Positions 1-9,279 of a stretch of DNA of 64,000 nt are shown one piece after another. The notes below the pieces were generated by a model. It ran no database searches. It saw nothing but the letters and a program-made list of their open reading frames with translations, and had not been told where the DNA came from. The position numbers and the translations under genes were made by a program. Every line of letters begins with the position of its first letter. The first letter of the stretch is position 1. Source of the stretch: Burkholderia sp. Bp9142 (GTDB taxonomy: Bacteria; Pseudomonadota; Gammaproteobacteria; Burkholderiales; Burkholderiaceae); assembly GCF_003853415.1 (NCBI RefSeq), contig NZ_QTPP01000027.1:1-64000 (forward strand), in the 5' to 3' direction.

Positions 1-82
1 GCCGGATATAGAGACGCAGCCCATCCTGTCTGTCAGAAACGCAAGAAAGCTGTTGCAAACGGGACGCGTTCATATAGACGCA

Positions 83-940
83 ATGGCAATGCCTCGCAAT
101 CTGCCCGGTCAGGCCGCACAGGACGATGCGGACCGGGAGATCCTGCGCCTGGAGGGGATTCGCAAGCGCTTCCCGGGCGTGCTCGCGCTCGACGGGATTC
201 GTCTCGACCTGCGCCGCGGCGAGGTGCATGCGGTCTGCGGCGAAAACGGCGCCGGCAAATCCACGCTGATGAAGATCATCAGTGATCAGTACCTGCCCGA
301 CGAGGGTGTCGTTCATTATCGCGGCGTGCCGGTGCGGTTTCGTTCGGCATCCGAAGCGCAGGCAGCCGGCATCGCGATCATCCACCAGGAACTCAACCTC
401 GTGCCGCATCTGAGCGTGGCGGAGAACCAGTATCTCGCGCGCGAGCCGCGACGCGGGCCGTTCGTCGACACGAAGCGGCTCAATGCGGACGCCGCGCGCT
501 GCGTCGCGCGGATCGGCCTGAACGTCGCGCCGACGACCAAGGTCGGCGTGCTGTCCATCGCGCAGCAGCAGATGATCGAAATCGCGAAGGCGCTGTCGTA
601 CGACGCGCGCGTGCTGATCATGGACGAGCCCACGTCGTCGCTGACGGAGTCGGAAACCGTGCAGCTCTTTCGCCTCATCGAGGAGCTGCGCGCCGACGGC
701 GTCGCGATTCTGTACATCTCGCACCGGCTCGATGAAATGGCGCAGATCGTCGATCGCGTGACCGTGCTGCGCGACGGGCGCCACATCTCGACGGATGAGT
801 TCGCCGACGTGAGCATCGACGACATCGTCGCGCGCATGGCTAATGCCCGAAGCCTCGGCGGCCGTTACTGCGCCGTGTCCTCGGCATCCGCCGTCTCGCC
901 GAGGAACCCGCCACTCTGGTGCGCCCACAGCGCCGCATAG
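83..940 (+). pseudogene. Truncated sugar ABC transporter ATP-binding protein (RbsA/XylG type)
   Basis: This is the first ATPase domain of a sugar-import ATPase of the RbsA/MglA/XylG family, which would power uptake of a monosaccharide through a membrane permease. Visible motifs are Walker A (GENGAGKST), a Q-loop (IIHQELNLV), a signature variant (SIAQQQMIE), Walker B (LIMDEPTSSL) and the switch histidine (ISHRLDE). Family members have two such domains in about 500 residues. Here similarity stops near base 840, and the frame then runs about 100 bases antisense to the 3' end of the next gene before a stop at 938-940. The second domain and any permease are gone, so I infer a deletion remnant. ATG codons at 83 and 89 are the likely starts; an in-frame TTG at 53 is less likely. 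Confidence 0.8.
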
Positions 941-2718
941 ATGCCGCCGGCCTGCAGCAGCTGCAGATGCGTGCCTTCCTCGACGATGCGCCCTTCGTCG
1001 AGCACGATCAGCCGGTCCATCGCCGCGATCGTCGACAGCCGGTGTGCGATCGCGATCACCGTCTTGCCGCGCATCAGGCCGTCGAGGCTGCGCTGGATTG
1101 CGACCTCGACTTCGGAGTCGAGCGCGCTGGTCGCTTCGTCGAGCACGAGGATCGGCGCGTCCTTGAGCATCACGCGCGCGATCGCGACGCGCTGCCGCTG
1201 GCCGCCCGACAGCTTCACGCCGCGCTCGCCGACCTCGACGTCGTAGCCGTTGCGCCCGTGCCGGTCGCGCAGCCGGTCGATGAAGTCGGACGCTTCCGCG
1301 CGCACGGCCGCATCGTGCATCTCGCGCTCGGTCGCGTCGGGGCGGCCGTACAGGATGTTCTCGCGCATCGTCCGGTGCAGCAGCGACGTGTCCTGCGTGA
1401 CCATCCCGATCGCCGCGCGCAGGCTGTCCTGCGTGACGTGCGCGATGTCCTGCCCGTCGATCCGGATCGCGCCGCCGTCCACGTCGTAGAAGCGCAGCAG
1501 CAGGTTCACGAGCGTCGACTTGCCGGCGCCCGAGCGGCCGATCAGGCCGATCCGCTCGCCCGGCCGGATCGTCAGGTTCAGCCCGTCGAACACCGGCGTG
1601 TCGTTGTCGTCGTGCGCGAAGCGCACGTTGTCGAACACGATGCCGCCGCGCTGCACGGTGAGCGCCTTCGCGTCGGGCGCGTCGATCACGCTGCGCACCT
1701 TCGTCAGCGTGTTGATGCCGTCCTGGATCGTGCCGACGTTCTCGAACAGCTCGGTCATCTCCCACATGATCCAGTGCGAATAGCTCGACAGGCGCAGCGC
1801 CATCGCGATCACGGCCGCAACCACGCCCGCGCTCGCCTCGCCGTGCATCCACAGGTAGAGCGCGAGGCCGGCCGAGCCGACCAGCAGCAGCGTCGACAGC
1901 AGGTGGTTGACGATCTCGAACGCGCTGACGAGCCGCATCTGCGCGTCGCCGGTCGCCTTGAACGCCTCCATCGCGCGCCGCGCGTGATCGGCTTCCCGGC
2001 GCGTGTGCGAAAACAGCTTCACGGTCGTGATGTTCGAATAGGCGTCGGTGATGCGGCCTGTCATCAGCGCGCGCGCGTCCGCCTGCTGGCTGCCGACGCG
2101 CCCGAGGCGCGGCACGAAGAACGCACAGGCGGCGCCATAGCCGAGCGCCCACAGCACGAGCGGAATCATCAGCCGCCAGTCGAAGCTGGCCGCCAGCGCG
2201 AGAATGCCGATCAGGTACGCGGCGACGCCGATCACGACGTCGACCGACATGAACAGCGCGTCGCGCACCGCCAGCGCGGTCTGCATGATCTTGGTCGTCA
2301 CGCGGCCGGCGAACTCGTTCGCGTAGAACGACAGGCTCTGGTCGAGCATCAGCCGGTGAAACAGCCAGCGCAGCCGCATCGGGAAGTTGATCGCGAGCAC
2401 CTGGTGCTTGACCATCGTATGCAGCGCGATCAGCGGCGCGCTGCCCGCGAGGATCGCCGCGAAGCCGGCGAGCGTGCCGAAATGGCGGCCGCCGAAGTCG
2501 GCCGGCGTCGCCGACGACAGCCAGTCGACCACGCGCCCCATCATCGCGAATAGCGCAGCCTCGTAGGCGGCGAGCGCGGCCGATGTCAGCGCGATCAGCA
2601 GGATCCAGCTGCGCGCGCCCTTCGTGCAGGCCCAGACGAACGTGAAGAACCCCTTCGGCGGCGTGACGGGATCCTCGAGCGGGAATGTCGGCAAACGCCG
2701 TTCAAACCACGAAAACAT
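865..2718 (-). CDS. ABC exporter, fused permease and ATPase (MsbA/ABCB-like)
   Basis: A 617-residue half-transporter of the ABC exporter class that would work as a homodimer in the inner membrane. About 350 residues of six-helix transmembrane domain precede an ATPase domain with Walker A (GRSGAGKST, near residue 400), signature LSGGQ, Walker B (ILVLDEATSALD) and the switch histidine (IAHRLST). ATG at 2716-2718 is chosen because AGGAGAAGG sits just upstream; a longer open frame exists but lacks a ribosome site and would add 63 low-complexity residues. The substrate cannot be read from the sequence: lipid, peptide or drug are all possible. The gene is complete although its 3' end abuts a truncated ATPase gene on the other strand. 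Confidence 0.9.
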   Translation of the reverse strand: MFSWFERRLPTFPLEDPVTPPKGFFTFVWACTKGARSWILLIALTSAALAAYEAALFAMMGRVVDWLSSATPADFGGRHFGTLAGFAAILAGSAPLIALHTMVKHQVLAINFPMRLRWLFHRLMLDQSLSFYANEFAGRVTTKIMQTALAVRDALFMSVDVVIGVAAYLIGILALAASFDWRLMIPLVLWALGYGAACAFFVPRLGRVGSQQADARALMTGRITDAYSNITTVKLFSHTRREADHARRAMEAFKATGDAQMRLVSAFEIVNHLLSTLLLVGSAGLALYLWMHGEASAGVVAAVIAMALRLSSYSHWIMWEMTELFENVGTIQDGINTLTKVRSVIDAPDAKALTVQRGGIVFDNVRFAHDDNDTPVFDGLNLTIRPGERIGLIGRSGAGKSTLVNLLLRFYDVDGGAIRIDGQDIAHVTQDSLRAAIGMVTQDTSLLHRTMRENILYGRPDATEREMHDAAVRAEASDFIDRLRDRHGRNGYDVEVGERGVKLSGGQRQRVAIARVMLKDAPILVLDEATSALDSEVEVAIQRSLDGLMRGKTVIAIAHRLSTIAAMDRLIVLDEGRIVEEGTHLQLLQAGGIYAALWAHQSGGFLGETADAEDTAQ

Positions 2719-3290
2719 TGAACCTTCTCCTTGATGCGGCCCGGGCCGTCGGCCCGGCCGGCCAGGCGTGCCCGGTGAACGGCGCGATAGTGCCGGCATG
2801 GCTCGTCGATCTCGCGCGGTTCGGCTGCGAGTGTCGCATCGATTCGAATCGGCTGCAGGCCGGTTGTCTGACGCCGGCGGTACGTCGGGCCGCCGCGTTG
2901 CCGGCATCGGCTCGCGACGCCTGCGACGCTCGGCGGGAGCGCAGGTGGCACGGCATTGACCTCACGCGTCGGCGCGGTTCTGCATGGCCGAGAAAGGTTT
3001 TCTTTGCCCTCGTCAAAGCACCGGCATCGTCGACGCCCTGAAGGCGCTGTTCGGCGAGCAGCAAACCGTGGAGGCGGTGGCGACGGTGGCCGCTACAACA
3101 TGGTTTCCCGTTTCCTGGTGGCGCTGGCGATCTGAAAGGCATGGCCCGGCGAGGCCGCGCGGCCATCCATGAGCAGCGCTCACTGCACCATGAAAAGATA
3201 CCATTGTTGCCCGGAAAATCGCGCTGCTACTCTAGTCGCCATACGAAGCCACGCCGTCGGCGTGCCGTCCTATCGCGAGTGAAATTGAGC
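2719..3290. other. Intergenic region between exporter and aminotransferase genes
   Basis: A divergent 572-bp spacer that must hold the promoters of both flanking genes. Short open frames here have no ribosome site, no recognisable domain and GC-driven composition, so I annotate no gene. A possible promoter for the plus-strand gene is TTGTTG at 3204-3209 with TACTCT at 3228-3233 (18-bp spacing), but this is a weak match. Confidence 0.5.
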
Positions 3291-4529
3291 ATGCAGGCAC
3301 ATCTGGAACGGCCCGGTCGTGGTGCAGCGACTGGCAACGCGGCGTCGATCTTCGACGAGGTCGTCGACCGCAGGCACGCCAATTCCCTGAAATGGGCGTT
3401 CGGCGAGCGGCTCCTCGCCGCTGACGAACACGCGGCCGATCCGTTGCCGATGTGGGTTGCGGACATGGATTTCCGCGCGCCGCAGCCCGTCATCGATGCG
3501 CTGCACGATGCGGTCGAGTACGGCATTTTCGGTTATTCGTGCGGGGCGACCGACAGCTACGTGCGCGCCGTCGTCGACTGGCAGGCAAAGCGCTTCGGAT
3601 GGCACGTGGACCCGGAATGGGTGCTGCAGTCGAGCGGCGTCATCACGGCGCTGAAGACGGCCATCCAGGCGTTCTCCGCCCCGGGTGAAAGCGTTCTGAT
3701 CCAGCCGCCCGTCTATGCGCATTTTCACGACGACGTGCTGCTGAACGGGCGCCGGCTGGCGCTCGCGCCGCTCGAGCGTGCCGGGACGGCTTACCGTTTC
3801 AACGAGAAGACGTTCGAGGCCGCGATCCGCGACGACACGCGGCTGTTCATCCTGAGCAATCCGCACAACCCGACCGGCAACGTGTGGAGCGAGGGCGAAC
3901 TGCGCGCGATGGGCGAAATCTGCGCGCGGCGCGGCGTGCTGGTGATCTCGGACGAGATCCACCAGGACTTGATCATCAATCCGTCGAAGCGGCATGTGCC
4001 ATTCGCATCGCTCGGCGACGCGTTCGCGCGCAACAGCATCACGTGCACGGCGCCGAGCAAGACGTTCAACCTGCCGGGCCTGCAGAGCGCGAACCTGTTC
4101 GTGCCGGACCGCCGCGTGCGCGACGCGTTGCGCCGGCAGTTCGACCGCAACATGTATCAGTCGGTGAACACGCTCGGCATGATCGCGGCGGAGGCCGCCT
4201 ATACGCACGGCGGGCCCTGGCTCGATGCGCTGTTGCCGTACCTTCGCGACAACCATGCCCATTTCCGCAATGCGATCCACGGGATGACGTCGCGGATCGA
4301 AGTCCTGCCCGCCGACTCGCTCTACCTGTCCTGGATGGACTGCCGCGGGCTCGGCCTGGACGCCGACGTGCTCAACCGCTTCATGCTGACCAAGGCCCGG
4401 ATCTGGCTGGACAAGGGACAGAAGTTCGGGCTCGAGGGGCACGGCTACATGCGTGCGAACCTCGGATGCCCGCGCGCCGTGGTCGACGACGCGATCGATC
4501 GTCTCGCCAACGCGCTGGCCGCGCTTTGA
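3291..4529 (+). CDS. PLP-dependent aminotransferase, MalY/PatB family
   Basis: A 412-residue fold-type I pyridoxal-phosphate enzyme of the MalY/PatB (C-S lyase) branch of class I/II aminotransferases. Such enzymes cleave cystathionine or cysteine conjugates, or transaminate. Visible are the aromatic/MWVADMDF segment (54-61) typical of the branch, SNPHNPTG (189-196), DEIH (221-224) and the cofactor lysine K257 in SKTFN. The start at 3291 gives the expected family length; the upstream extension has no conservation-like character, and the ribosome site is weak. An amino acid permease follows 300 bp downstream on the same strand, so a link to uptake of a sulfur amino acid is possible but not shown. 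Lyase versus aminotransferase activity cannot be decided here. Confidence 0.85.
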   Translation: MQAHLERPGRGAATGNAASIFDEVVDRRHANSLKWAFGERLLAADEHAADPLPMWVADMDFRAPQPVIDALHDAVEYGIFGYSCGATDSYVRAVVDWQAKRFGWHVDPEWVLQSSGVITALKTAIQAFSAPGESVLIQPPVYAHFHDDVLLNGRRLALAPLERAGTAYRFNEKTFEAAIRDDTRLFILSNPHNPTGNVWSEGELRAMGEICARRGVLVISDEIHQDLIINPSKRHVPFASLGDAFARNSITCTAPSKTFNLPGLQSANLFVPDRRVRDALRRQFDRNMYQSVNTLGMIAAEAAYTHGGPWLDALLPYLRDNHAHFRNAIHGMTSRIEVLPADSLYLSWMDCRGLGLDADVLNRFMLTKARIWLDKGQKFGLEGHGYMRANLGCPRAVVDDAIDRLANALAAL

Positions 4530-4592
4530 ACCGCGCCGCGCTCGGCGGCACCGACGGGAACATCCCGAGCGGCGGTTGACGGGAAACGATCG

Positions 4593-4612
4593 GCCCGGCG
4601 CGACGTCGCCGG
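4593..4612 (+). terminator. Stem-loop downstream of the aminotransferase gene
   Basis: GCCCGGCG pairs perfectly with CGCCGGGC across a 6-nt loop, 64 bp after the stop codon. There is no T-run, so intrinsic termination is uncertain; it may instead be a 3'-end stabiliser. Confidence 0.35.
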
Positions 4613-4708
4613 GCATCGGCCCGTGATGACGGCCGGCCGGCGCGGCACACGGGACGATGAACGGGGCGGCTCGCGAGCGAAGCGTTCATTTATATCAGTA
4701 CTGCGAAT

Positions 4709-4797
4709 GGTCTGGCTGATGGATGCCGCGGCGGCCGGCATGCGCGCCGCGAAACCGGCGCGCCGGCGGCCTGGTCGTGAAGACCATCGGCCAGACC
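4709..4797 (+). promoter_or_regulatory. Structured leader upstream of the amino acid permease
   Basis: Two nested inverted repeats lie in the 5' region of the permease gene. The outer arms GGTCTGGCTGATGG (4709-4722) and CCATCGGCCAGACC (4784-4797) pair at all 14 positions, 13 Watson-Crick and one G-U. Inside them, GCGCGCCG (4742-4749) and CGGCGCGC (4756-4763) form a perfect 8-bp stem with a 6-nt loop. The right arm ends 38 bp before the start codon. This could be an attenuator or ligand-binding leader, or an operator for a dimeric regulator; I match it to no known riboswitch class. Confidence 0.5.
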
Positions 4798-4835
4798 TGA
4801 ATACACGAATACACGACAACCCCCATGGAGGCGAC

Positions 4836-6269
4836 ATGAAGCAAGACGACCAGACCCCGGCATACGAACGGGAGGACCTGAAACGCGATCTGTCGAACCG
4901 GCACATCCAGATGATCGCGATCGGCGGCGCCATCGGCACCGGGCTGTTCTACGGTTCGTCGTGGGCGATCCGCACGGCCGGACCGGCCATCCTGCTGGTC
5001 TACGCGATCGCGGCGATCGCGATCTACTTCGTGATGCGGGCGCTTGGCGAGATGGCCGTCGAAGAGCCCGTGTCGGGCTCGTACGTGTCGTATTCGAACC
5101 GCTACATTCACCGGTTCGCCGGTTTCCTGAACGGCTGGAACGCGTTCATCTTCCTGCTCGCGACGAGTGCGGCGGACCTGAACGCATTGGGGAACTACGT
5201 GCACTTCTGGTTCCCGGCGATTCCGATCTGGGTGACGGCCGGTGCGGCGGTCTCGCTGATGTTCTTCGTCAACATCATCGGCGTGAAGATATACGGCGAG
5301 GCGGAGTTCTGGTTCGCGCTGGTGAAGGTGGTGGCGATCGTCGCGATGATCCTGTTCGGCGCCGGCATGATCGTGTTCGGCATCGGCAACAACGGGGTGC
5401 CGATCGGTTATCACAACCTCGTCGCGCACGGCGGCTTCTTCGCGAAGGGATTGGGCGGCACGTTCCTGGCGATCGTGATGGTCGCGTTCTCGTTCGGCGG
5501 TGTCGAGAATCTCGGGCTGGCGGCCGGCGAAGCGAAGGATGTGAAGACGACGATGCCGAAGGCCGTCAATTCGACGTTCTGGCGCCTGCTGATCTTCTAT
5601 GTCGGCGCGATCGCGGTGCTGCTGACGGTGTTTCCGTGGACGTCGCTGACGACCAGGGGCAGCCCGTTCGTCGACGTGTTCACGAAGATCGGCATTCCGG
5701 CGGCGGCGAGCATCATGAACCTGGTCGTGATCATGGCCGTGCTGTCCGCCGTGAACGCGAGCGTGTTCACGAACAGCCGCACGTTCTACAACCTGTCGCT
5801 GCAGAAGAATGCGCCTGCGTTCCTCGGCGTGGTCAACCACCGCAAGGTGCCGCATCGCGCGATCCTGATGGTGTTCGCGACGATGTTCGCGGGCGTGCTG
5901 CTGAACTACATCATGCCGGAGCAGGCGTTCGAGCTGTTCTCGTCGGTGACGGTGTTCGCGCTGGTGTGTGCGTGGGGCTCCATCGTGATCAGCCATCTGA
6001 AGTTCCGCAAGATCCGGATGCTGAACGGCGACGCGGACCAGATCGCGTACCCGATGCCGTTCTATCCGTACAGCAACTACCTGGCGCTGCTGTTCGTCGC
6101 GGCGGTCATGATCTGCATCGCGATCCTGCCGGACATGCGGATGTCGCTGATCGTGTCGGCGGCATGGGTCGGCGTGGTGTTCGTCGCATACAAGATCCAC
6201 ACGCGGCGCGAGACCGCACGCGACGGGGCGCACGATGCGGCGCGCGATCCGAAGGACGTGCCGGCCTGA
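4836..6269 (+). CDS. Amino acid permease, APC superfamily (AAT family)
   Basis: A 477-residue inner-membrane permease of the amino acid transporter family that includes GABA, proline and aromatic amino acid permeases; it would import an amino acid with protons. The N-terminal signature (GGAIGTGLF after a short cytoplasmic LSNRHIQMIAI) is characteristic, and about twelve hydrophobic segments can be counted. The start at 4836 has GGAGG close upstream and matches family length, while the longer frame reads through the structured leader. The substrate cannot be assigned from sequence alone. A strong terminator follows. Confidence 0.9.
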   Translation: MKQDDQTPAYEREDLKRDLSNRHIQMIAIGGAIGTGLFYGSSWAIRTAGPAILLVYAIAAIAIYFVMRALGEMAVEEPVSGSYVSYSNRYIHRFAGFLNGWNAFIFLLATSAADLNALGNYVHFWFPAIPIWVTAGAAVSLMFFVNIIGVKIYGEAEFWFALVKVVAIVAMILFGAGMIVFGIGNNGVPIGYHNLVAHGGFFAKGLGGTFLAIVMVAFSFGGVENLGLAAGEAKDVKTTMPKAVNSTFWRLLIFYVGAIAVLLTVFPWTSLTTRGSPFVDVFTKIGIPAAASIMNLVVIMAVLSAVNASVFTNSRTFYNLSLQKNAPAFLGVVNHRKVPHRAILMVFATMFAGVLLNYIMPEQAFELFSSVTVFALVCAWGSIVISHLKFRKIRMLNGDADQIAYPMPFYPYSNYLALLFVAAVMICIAILPDMRMSLIVSAAWVGVVFVAYKIHTRRETARDGAHDAARDPKDVPA

Positions 6270-6300
6270 CGGATGTCCGGCTGCCCCGTTCGCTGCATGC

Positions 6301-6334
6301 GCGCGGCCCCGAACCGGATCGGGGCCGCGCGTTT
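6301..6334 (+). terminator. Rho-independent terminator after the permease gene
   Basis: GCGCGGCCCCGA (6301-6312) and TCGGGGCCGCGC (6319-6330) form a perfect 12-bp stem with a 6-nt loop, followed by GTTTC. The short T-run makes it a GC-rich terminator typical of such genomes. Confidence 0.7.
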
Positions 6335-6457
6335 CATCGCGACGGAGCGCGACTCATGCAGTCGGCAGTCGCGCGTGCGCGTCGGGCACGCGCGCCGAGT
6401 TGGAATGCCCGGCGGCGTGAACGGCTGCGCGCCCGATTGGGCCGCGCCAGCCGCAGG

Positions 6458-7231
6458 TCAGTTGCGGCCGGCCATCACGCCGCCGTCCACGTCCCAGATC
6501 GCGCCCGTGACCCAGCCCGCCTTGTCCGACAGCAGGAACGCGACGACCTCGGCGACGTCCTCCGGCGTGCCGACGCGGCCGATCGGATGGAAGCCGTTGA
6601 AGCCCTGCAGCGCCGCATGCACGTCTGCCTTCGGAATGAAGCCTTCGTAGATCGGCGTCTGCACCACTGCCGGCGACACCGCGTTGACGCGAATGCCCTT
6701 CGGCGCCAGCTCCATCGCGAGGTGCTGCGTCAGCGAATGAAGGCCGGCCTTGGCCATCGAATACGCGGACGATGGCGTCGCGGCGATCGCCTGCTTCGCC
6801 CACATCGAACCGATATTGACGATCGCGCCGGGGCGGCCCTTCGCCACCAGGTTGGCCGCGACCTTTTGCGTGATGAAGAAGGTCGCCTTGTTCAGCTTCA
6901 TGTACTGGTCGTAGTCGGCTTCCTGGTGCTCGAGGAACGGCTTCGGGAAGAACACGCCGGCCGCGTTGACCAGCAGGTCGACGTCGGCATGCTCCGCGTC
7001 GATGCGTTCGAGCAGTGTGGCCACGCCGGCGTCGTCCGACAGGTCCGCAGTCAGCGCACGGACGTCGCCGAGCGACGCGAGTGCGTGGCGTGCTTCCTCG
7101 GTCTTCGCCGGGCGATTGCCGACGATCACCGCGCTGCCGCCCGCGGCGAGAATCGTCCGCGCCGTCTGCAGCCCCATGCCGCTGGTGCCGCCGACGACCA
7201 GAAGCTTCCTGCCGTTGAATGCGTTGCTCAT
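6458..7231 (-). CDS. SDR family NAD(P)-dependent oxidoreductase
   Basis: A classical short-chain dehydrogenase of 257 residues. The cofactor loop is GGTSGMG (14-20), followed by LLVNAAG, a catalytic serine region (NIGSMW) and the catalytic YSMAK. The C-terminal substrate loop ends with a typical DVDGG. The start at 7231 has GGAG upstream; an in-frame start 13 codons earlier lacks a ribosome site. It is divergently transcribed from a LysR gene 266 bp away, so that regulator probably controls it. The substrate is unknown. Confidence 0.88.
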   Translation of the reverse strand: MSNAFNGRKLLVVGGTSGMGLQTARTILAAGGSAVIVGNRPAKTEEARHALASLGDVRALTADLSDDAGVATLLERIDAEHADVDLLVNAAGVFFPKPFLEHQEADYDQYMKLNKATFFITQKVAANLVAKGRPGAIVNIGSMWAKQAIAATPSSAYSMAKAGLHSLTQHLAMELAPKGIRVNAVSPAVVQTPIYEGFIPKADVHAALQGFNGFHPIGRVGTPEDVAEVVAFLLSDKAGWVTGAIWDVDGGVMAGRN

Positions 7232-7450
7232 GTTGGAAATCTCCGTGTCCGCCCGTCGATCGACAGGCATTGATTGAAGAACGGCAGCGCGCGACGGTGG
7301 CGTGCGTCGCGGGTGCCATGCTTGGCGACCGGAGGCAGTCGGCTGACAGAAAAACCATCCATCCCGATGTCACGTTGTCCGTGTGATCCGTGTGCGGAAA
7401 TCGCGCTGACCTTCGATCCGATGCGGATTTTTCGCTGATTCCGTTCCCGG

Positions 7451-7490
7451 GACAAACGAGATAAAGTGTTCGACACCGAAAGAAAATCTT
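7451..7490 (+). promoter_or_regulatory. LysR-gene promoter/operator element, copy 1
   Basis: A 40-bp AT-rich element begins GACAAACGAGATAAAGTGT and ends AAAGAAAATCTT, 7 bp before the LysR start codon. A 31/40 match to it occurs at 16611-16650. Its place between a LysR gene and its divergent target fits a GcvA-type autoregulatory site. Confidence 0.5.
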
Positions 7491-7497
7491 TACTTCG

Positions 7498-8409
7498 ATG
7501 AAATCGCCGGTTCATCTGAACGCGCTGCGCGCATTCGAGGCGAGTGCGCGCCACCAGAGCTTTTCCGCGGCGGCCGCCGAACTGCACGTGACGCCGGCGG
7601 CGGTCGGCCAGCTCGTGCGTACGCTGGAGGAGTGGCTCGGCACGCCGCTGTTCCATCGCGGCACCAGCGGACGGATCCGGCTCGTGCCGACCGAAGCCGC
7701 CGAGCGCGCGCTGCCGCACGTCCGGACCGGCTTCGACACCCTCGCGCTGGGGCTGGCGGTGCTCAAGGAGGGTTCGGCGAGCGGCGTGCTGACGGTGGCC
7801 GTCAGTCCGGCCTTTGCCGCGAAATGGCTGTTGCCGCGCATCGAAAGCTTCCAGGCCGCGTGGCCCGACACCGACGTGCGGCTCGACACCAATCTGAAGC
7901 CGGTGGATTTCGTCGCGCAGCGGATCGACATCGGCGTGCGCTACGGCACCGGGCATTGGCCGGGGCTCGCGGCCGACAAGCTGATGGACGAGGAAGTCTA
8001 TCCGGTGTGCTCGCCGAAGCTGGCGGGCGAGCGTCGCCGCTTGCGGCGGCCGGCCGACCTCGCGCGGGAAACGCTGATCCACGACCTGTCGATGGACAGC
8101 CAGACCGGCTTTCCCGCGTGGGATACGTGGCTGCAGCGCTCGGGCGTCCAGGATGTCGACGTGTCGCGCGGCATGCAGATCAACAATTCGGCGGCCGTGC
8201 TGCAGGCGGCGATCGACGGCCACGGCGTCGCGCTCGCGCGCAGCGTGATGGCGCGCGATGACCTCGCGGCGGGGCGCCTCGTGCGGCTGTTTCCGGACAT
8301 CGGTTTCGCGTCGCCGCTCGCGTACTACGTCGTGTACCGCCCCGAGTGCGCGGGCATGGCGAAGCTCGCGGCGTTTCGAGACTGGCTGCTGGCGCAGGCC
8401 GCGGCGTAG
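7498..8409 (+). CDS. LysR family regulator, GcvA-like
   Basis: A 303-residue LysR-type activator/repressor. The N-terminal winged helix-turn-helix (residues about 6-65, with FEASARHQSF and AAAELHVTPAAVGQLVRTLEEWLG) is of the GcvA/AmpR subtype. The C-terminal substrate-binding domain follows (SPAFAAKWLLPRIESF). The ATG at 7498 gives the standard family start MKSPVHLNALRAFEA. It diverges from the SDR gene, its most likely target. Confidence 0.9.
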   Translation: MKSPVHLNALRAFEASARHQSFSAAAAELHVTPAAVGQLVRTLEEWLGTPLFHRGTSGRIRLVPTEAAERALPHVRTGFDTLALGLAVLKEGSASGVLTVAVSPAFAAKWLLPRIESFQAAWPDTDVRLDTNLKPVDFVAQRIDIGVRYGTGHWPGLAADKLMDEEVYPVCSPKLAGERRRLRRPADLARETLIHDLSMDSQTGFPAWDTWLQRSGVQDVDVSRGMQINNSAAVLQAAIDGHGVALARSVMARDDLAAGRLVRLFPDIGFASPLAYYVVYRPECAGMAKLAAFRDWLLAQAAA

Positions 8410-8433
8410 CCGCGCGAGCGGGCGGCGAACGTG

Positions 8434-9279
8434 TCAGCCGTGGCGTGGCGCGTCGGCGTGCTCCGTCGAGAGCAGCGACCCGTGCGCCACTGCTTCGTCC
8501 GCGCGGCCGCGCATGTAGGCCTGCGGGCTGCTGCCGAGTTCGCTGCGGAATGCGTAGACGAATGCGGACGTCGAGCCATAGCCAAGCTCCATCGCGGTGC
8601 GCGTGACACCGAGGCCGCCGCCCAGCAGCTCGATCGCGCGGAACAGCCGCATGCGCCGGCGCCAGCTGCGCAGGCTCATGCCCGTCTCGGCCACGAAGCG
8701 GCGCGCCAGCGTGCGCGCCGACATGCCAAGCATCCGGCCCCATTCCTCGGGCCCGCGCGGGTCGGCAGGATCGGTGTAGAGCGCCTCGCACAGCGTGGCG
8801 AGCGCGCCGGCCTGCGGCCACGGCAACGCCGCCGGCAGCGTGCGTGCGCGGCGCAGCTGGTCGAGGATCAGGTGGGTGATGCGGCCCGCATAGCCGTCGC
8901 GATCGGGCTGGCCGTCGATCGCGGTTGCCTCGATGACGAGCGCCTTCAGTAGCGGGGAAACCGCGAACACGGCCGGGTGCCCGGTCGGCAGCGCCTGTCC
9001 GACCGCCTCCGCGATCCACAGGCTGCGGAATTCGGCGCCGAGCAGCGAGCCGACGCGATGGCGCAGTCCGCTGGGCAGCCACACCGCCTGCTCCGGCGAA
9101 ATGACGAACGACTTGCCTTCGACGATGACCGTGAGCGCGCCGGAAATCGCATAGACCATCTGGTGCCAGCGATGCGCATGCTCGGGAAAGCGGTGCCGCG
9201 GCGGGATGGCCTGCGCACGCACCTTCAGCGGCGCAGGGGGCGCCACGCCTGCCGGCGGCTCGATTGTCTCCCACGTCAT
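8434..9279 (-). CDS. AraC family transcriptional regulator with cupin sensor
   Basis: A 281-residue regulator. The N-terminal cupin-like arm (PPRHRFPEHAHRWHQMVYAISGALTV) probably senses a small ligand. The C-terminal AraC/XylS double helix-turn-helix shows MGMSARTLARRF and the FVYAFRSELGSSP recognition helix region. The start at 9279 has GGAGGAC directly upstream, whereas the frame upstream of it has no site. It converges on the preceding LysR gene (24-bp gap) and diverges from the TPR gene; its target is not evident. Confidence 0.88.
   Translation of the reverse strand: MTWETIEPPAGVAPPAPLKVRAQAIPPRHRFPEHAHRWHQMVYAISGALTVIVEGKSFVISPEQAVWLPSGLRHRVGSLLGAEFRSLWIAEAVGQALPTGHPAVFAVSPLLKALVIEATAIDGQPDRDGYAGRITHLILDQLRRARTLPAALPWPQAGALATLCEALYTDPADPRGPEEWGRMLGMSARTLARRFVAETGMSLRSWRRRMRLFRAIELLGGGLGVTRTAMELGYGSTSAFVYAFRSELGSSPQAYMRGRADEAVAHGSLLSTEHADAPRHG

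Noticed and set aside
919..2553. 544-codon open frame on the plus strand opposite the ABC exporter gene
   Set aside because: It is the antisense shadow of a high-GC coding gene; the product is rich in Arg, Asp, His and Val, with no domain and no ribosome site.
2984..3172. 62-codon plus-strand frame between exporter and aminotransferase genes
   Set aside because: It has no ribosome site and no similarity to any family I know, and it lies in a probable promoter region.
3270..4616. 448-codon open frame opposite the aminotransferase gene
   Set aside because: Antisense shadow with no ribosome site or family resemblance; the plus strand encodes a complete PLP enzyme.
4695..6233. 512-codon open frame opposite the amino acid permease
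   Set aside because: Composition (His/Arg/Asp-rich) and lack of any domain mark it as a shadow of the hydrophobic permease.
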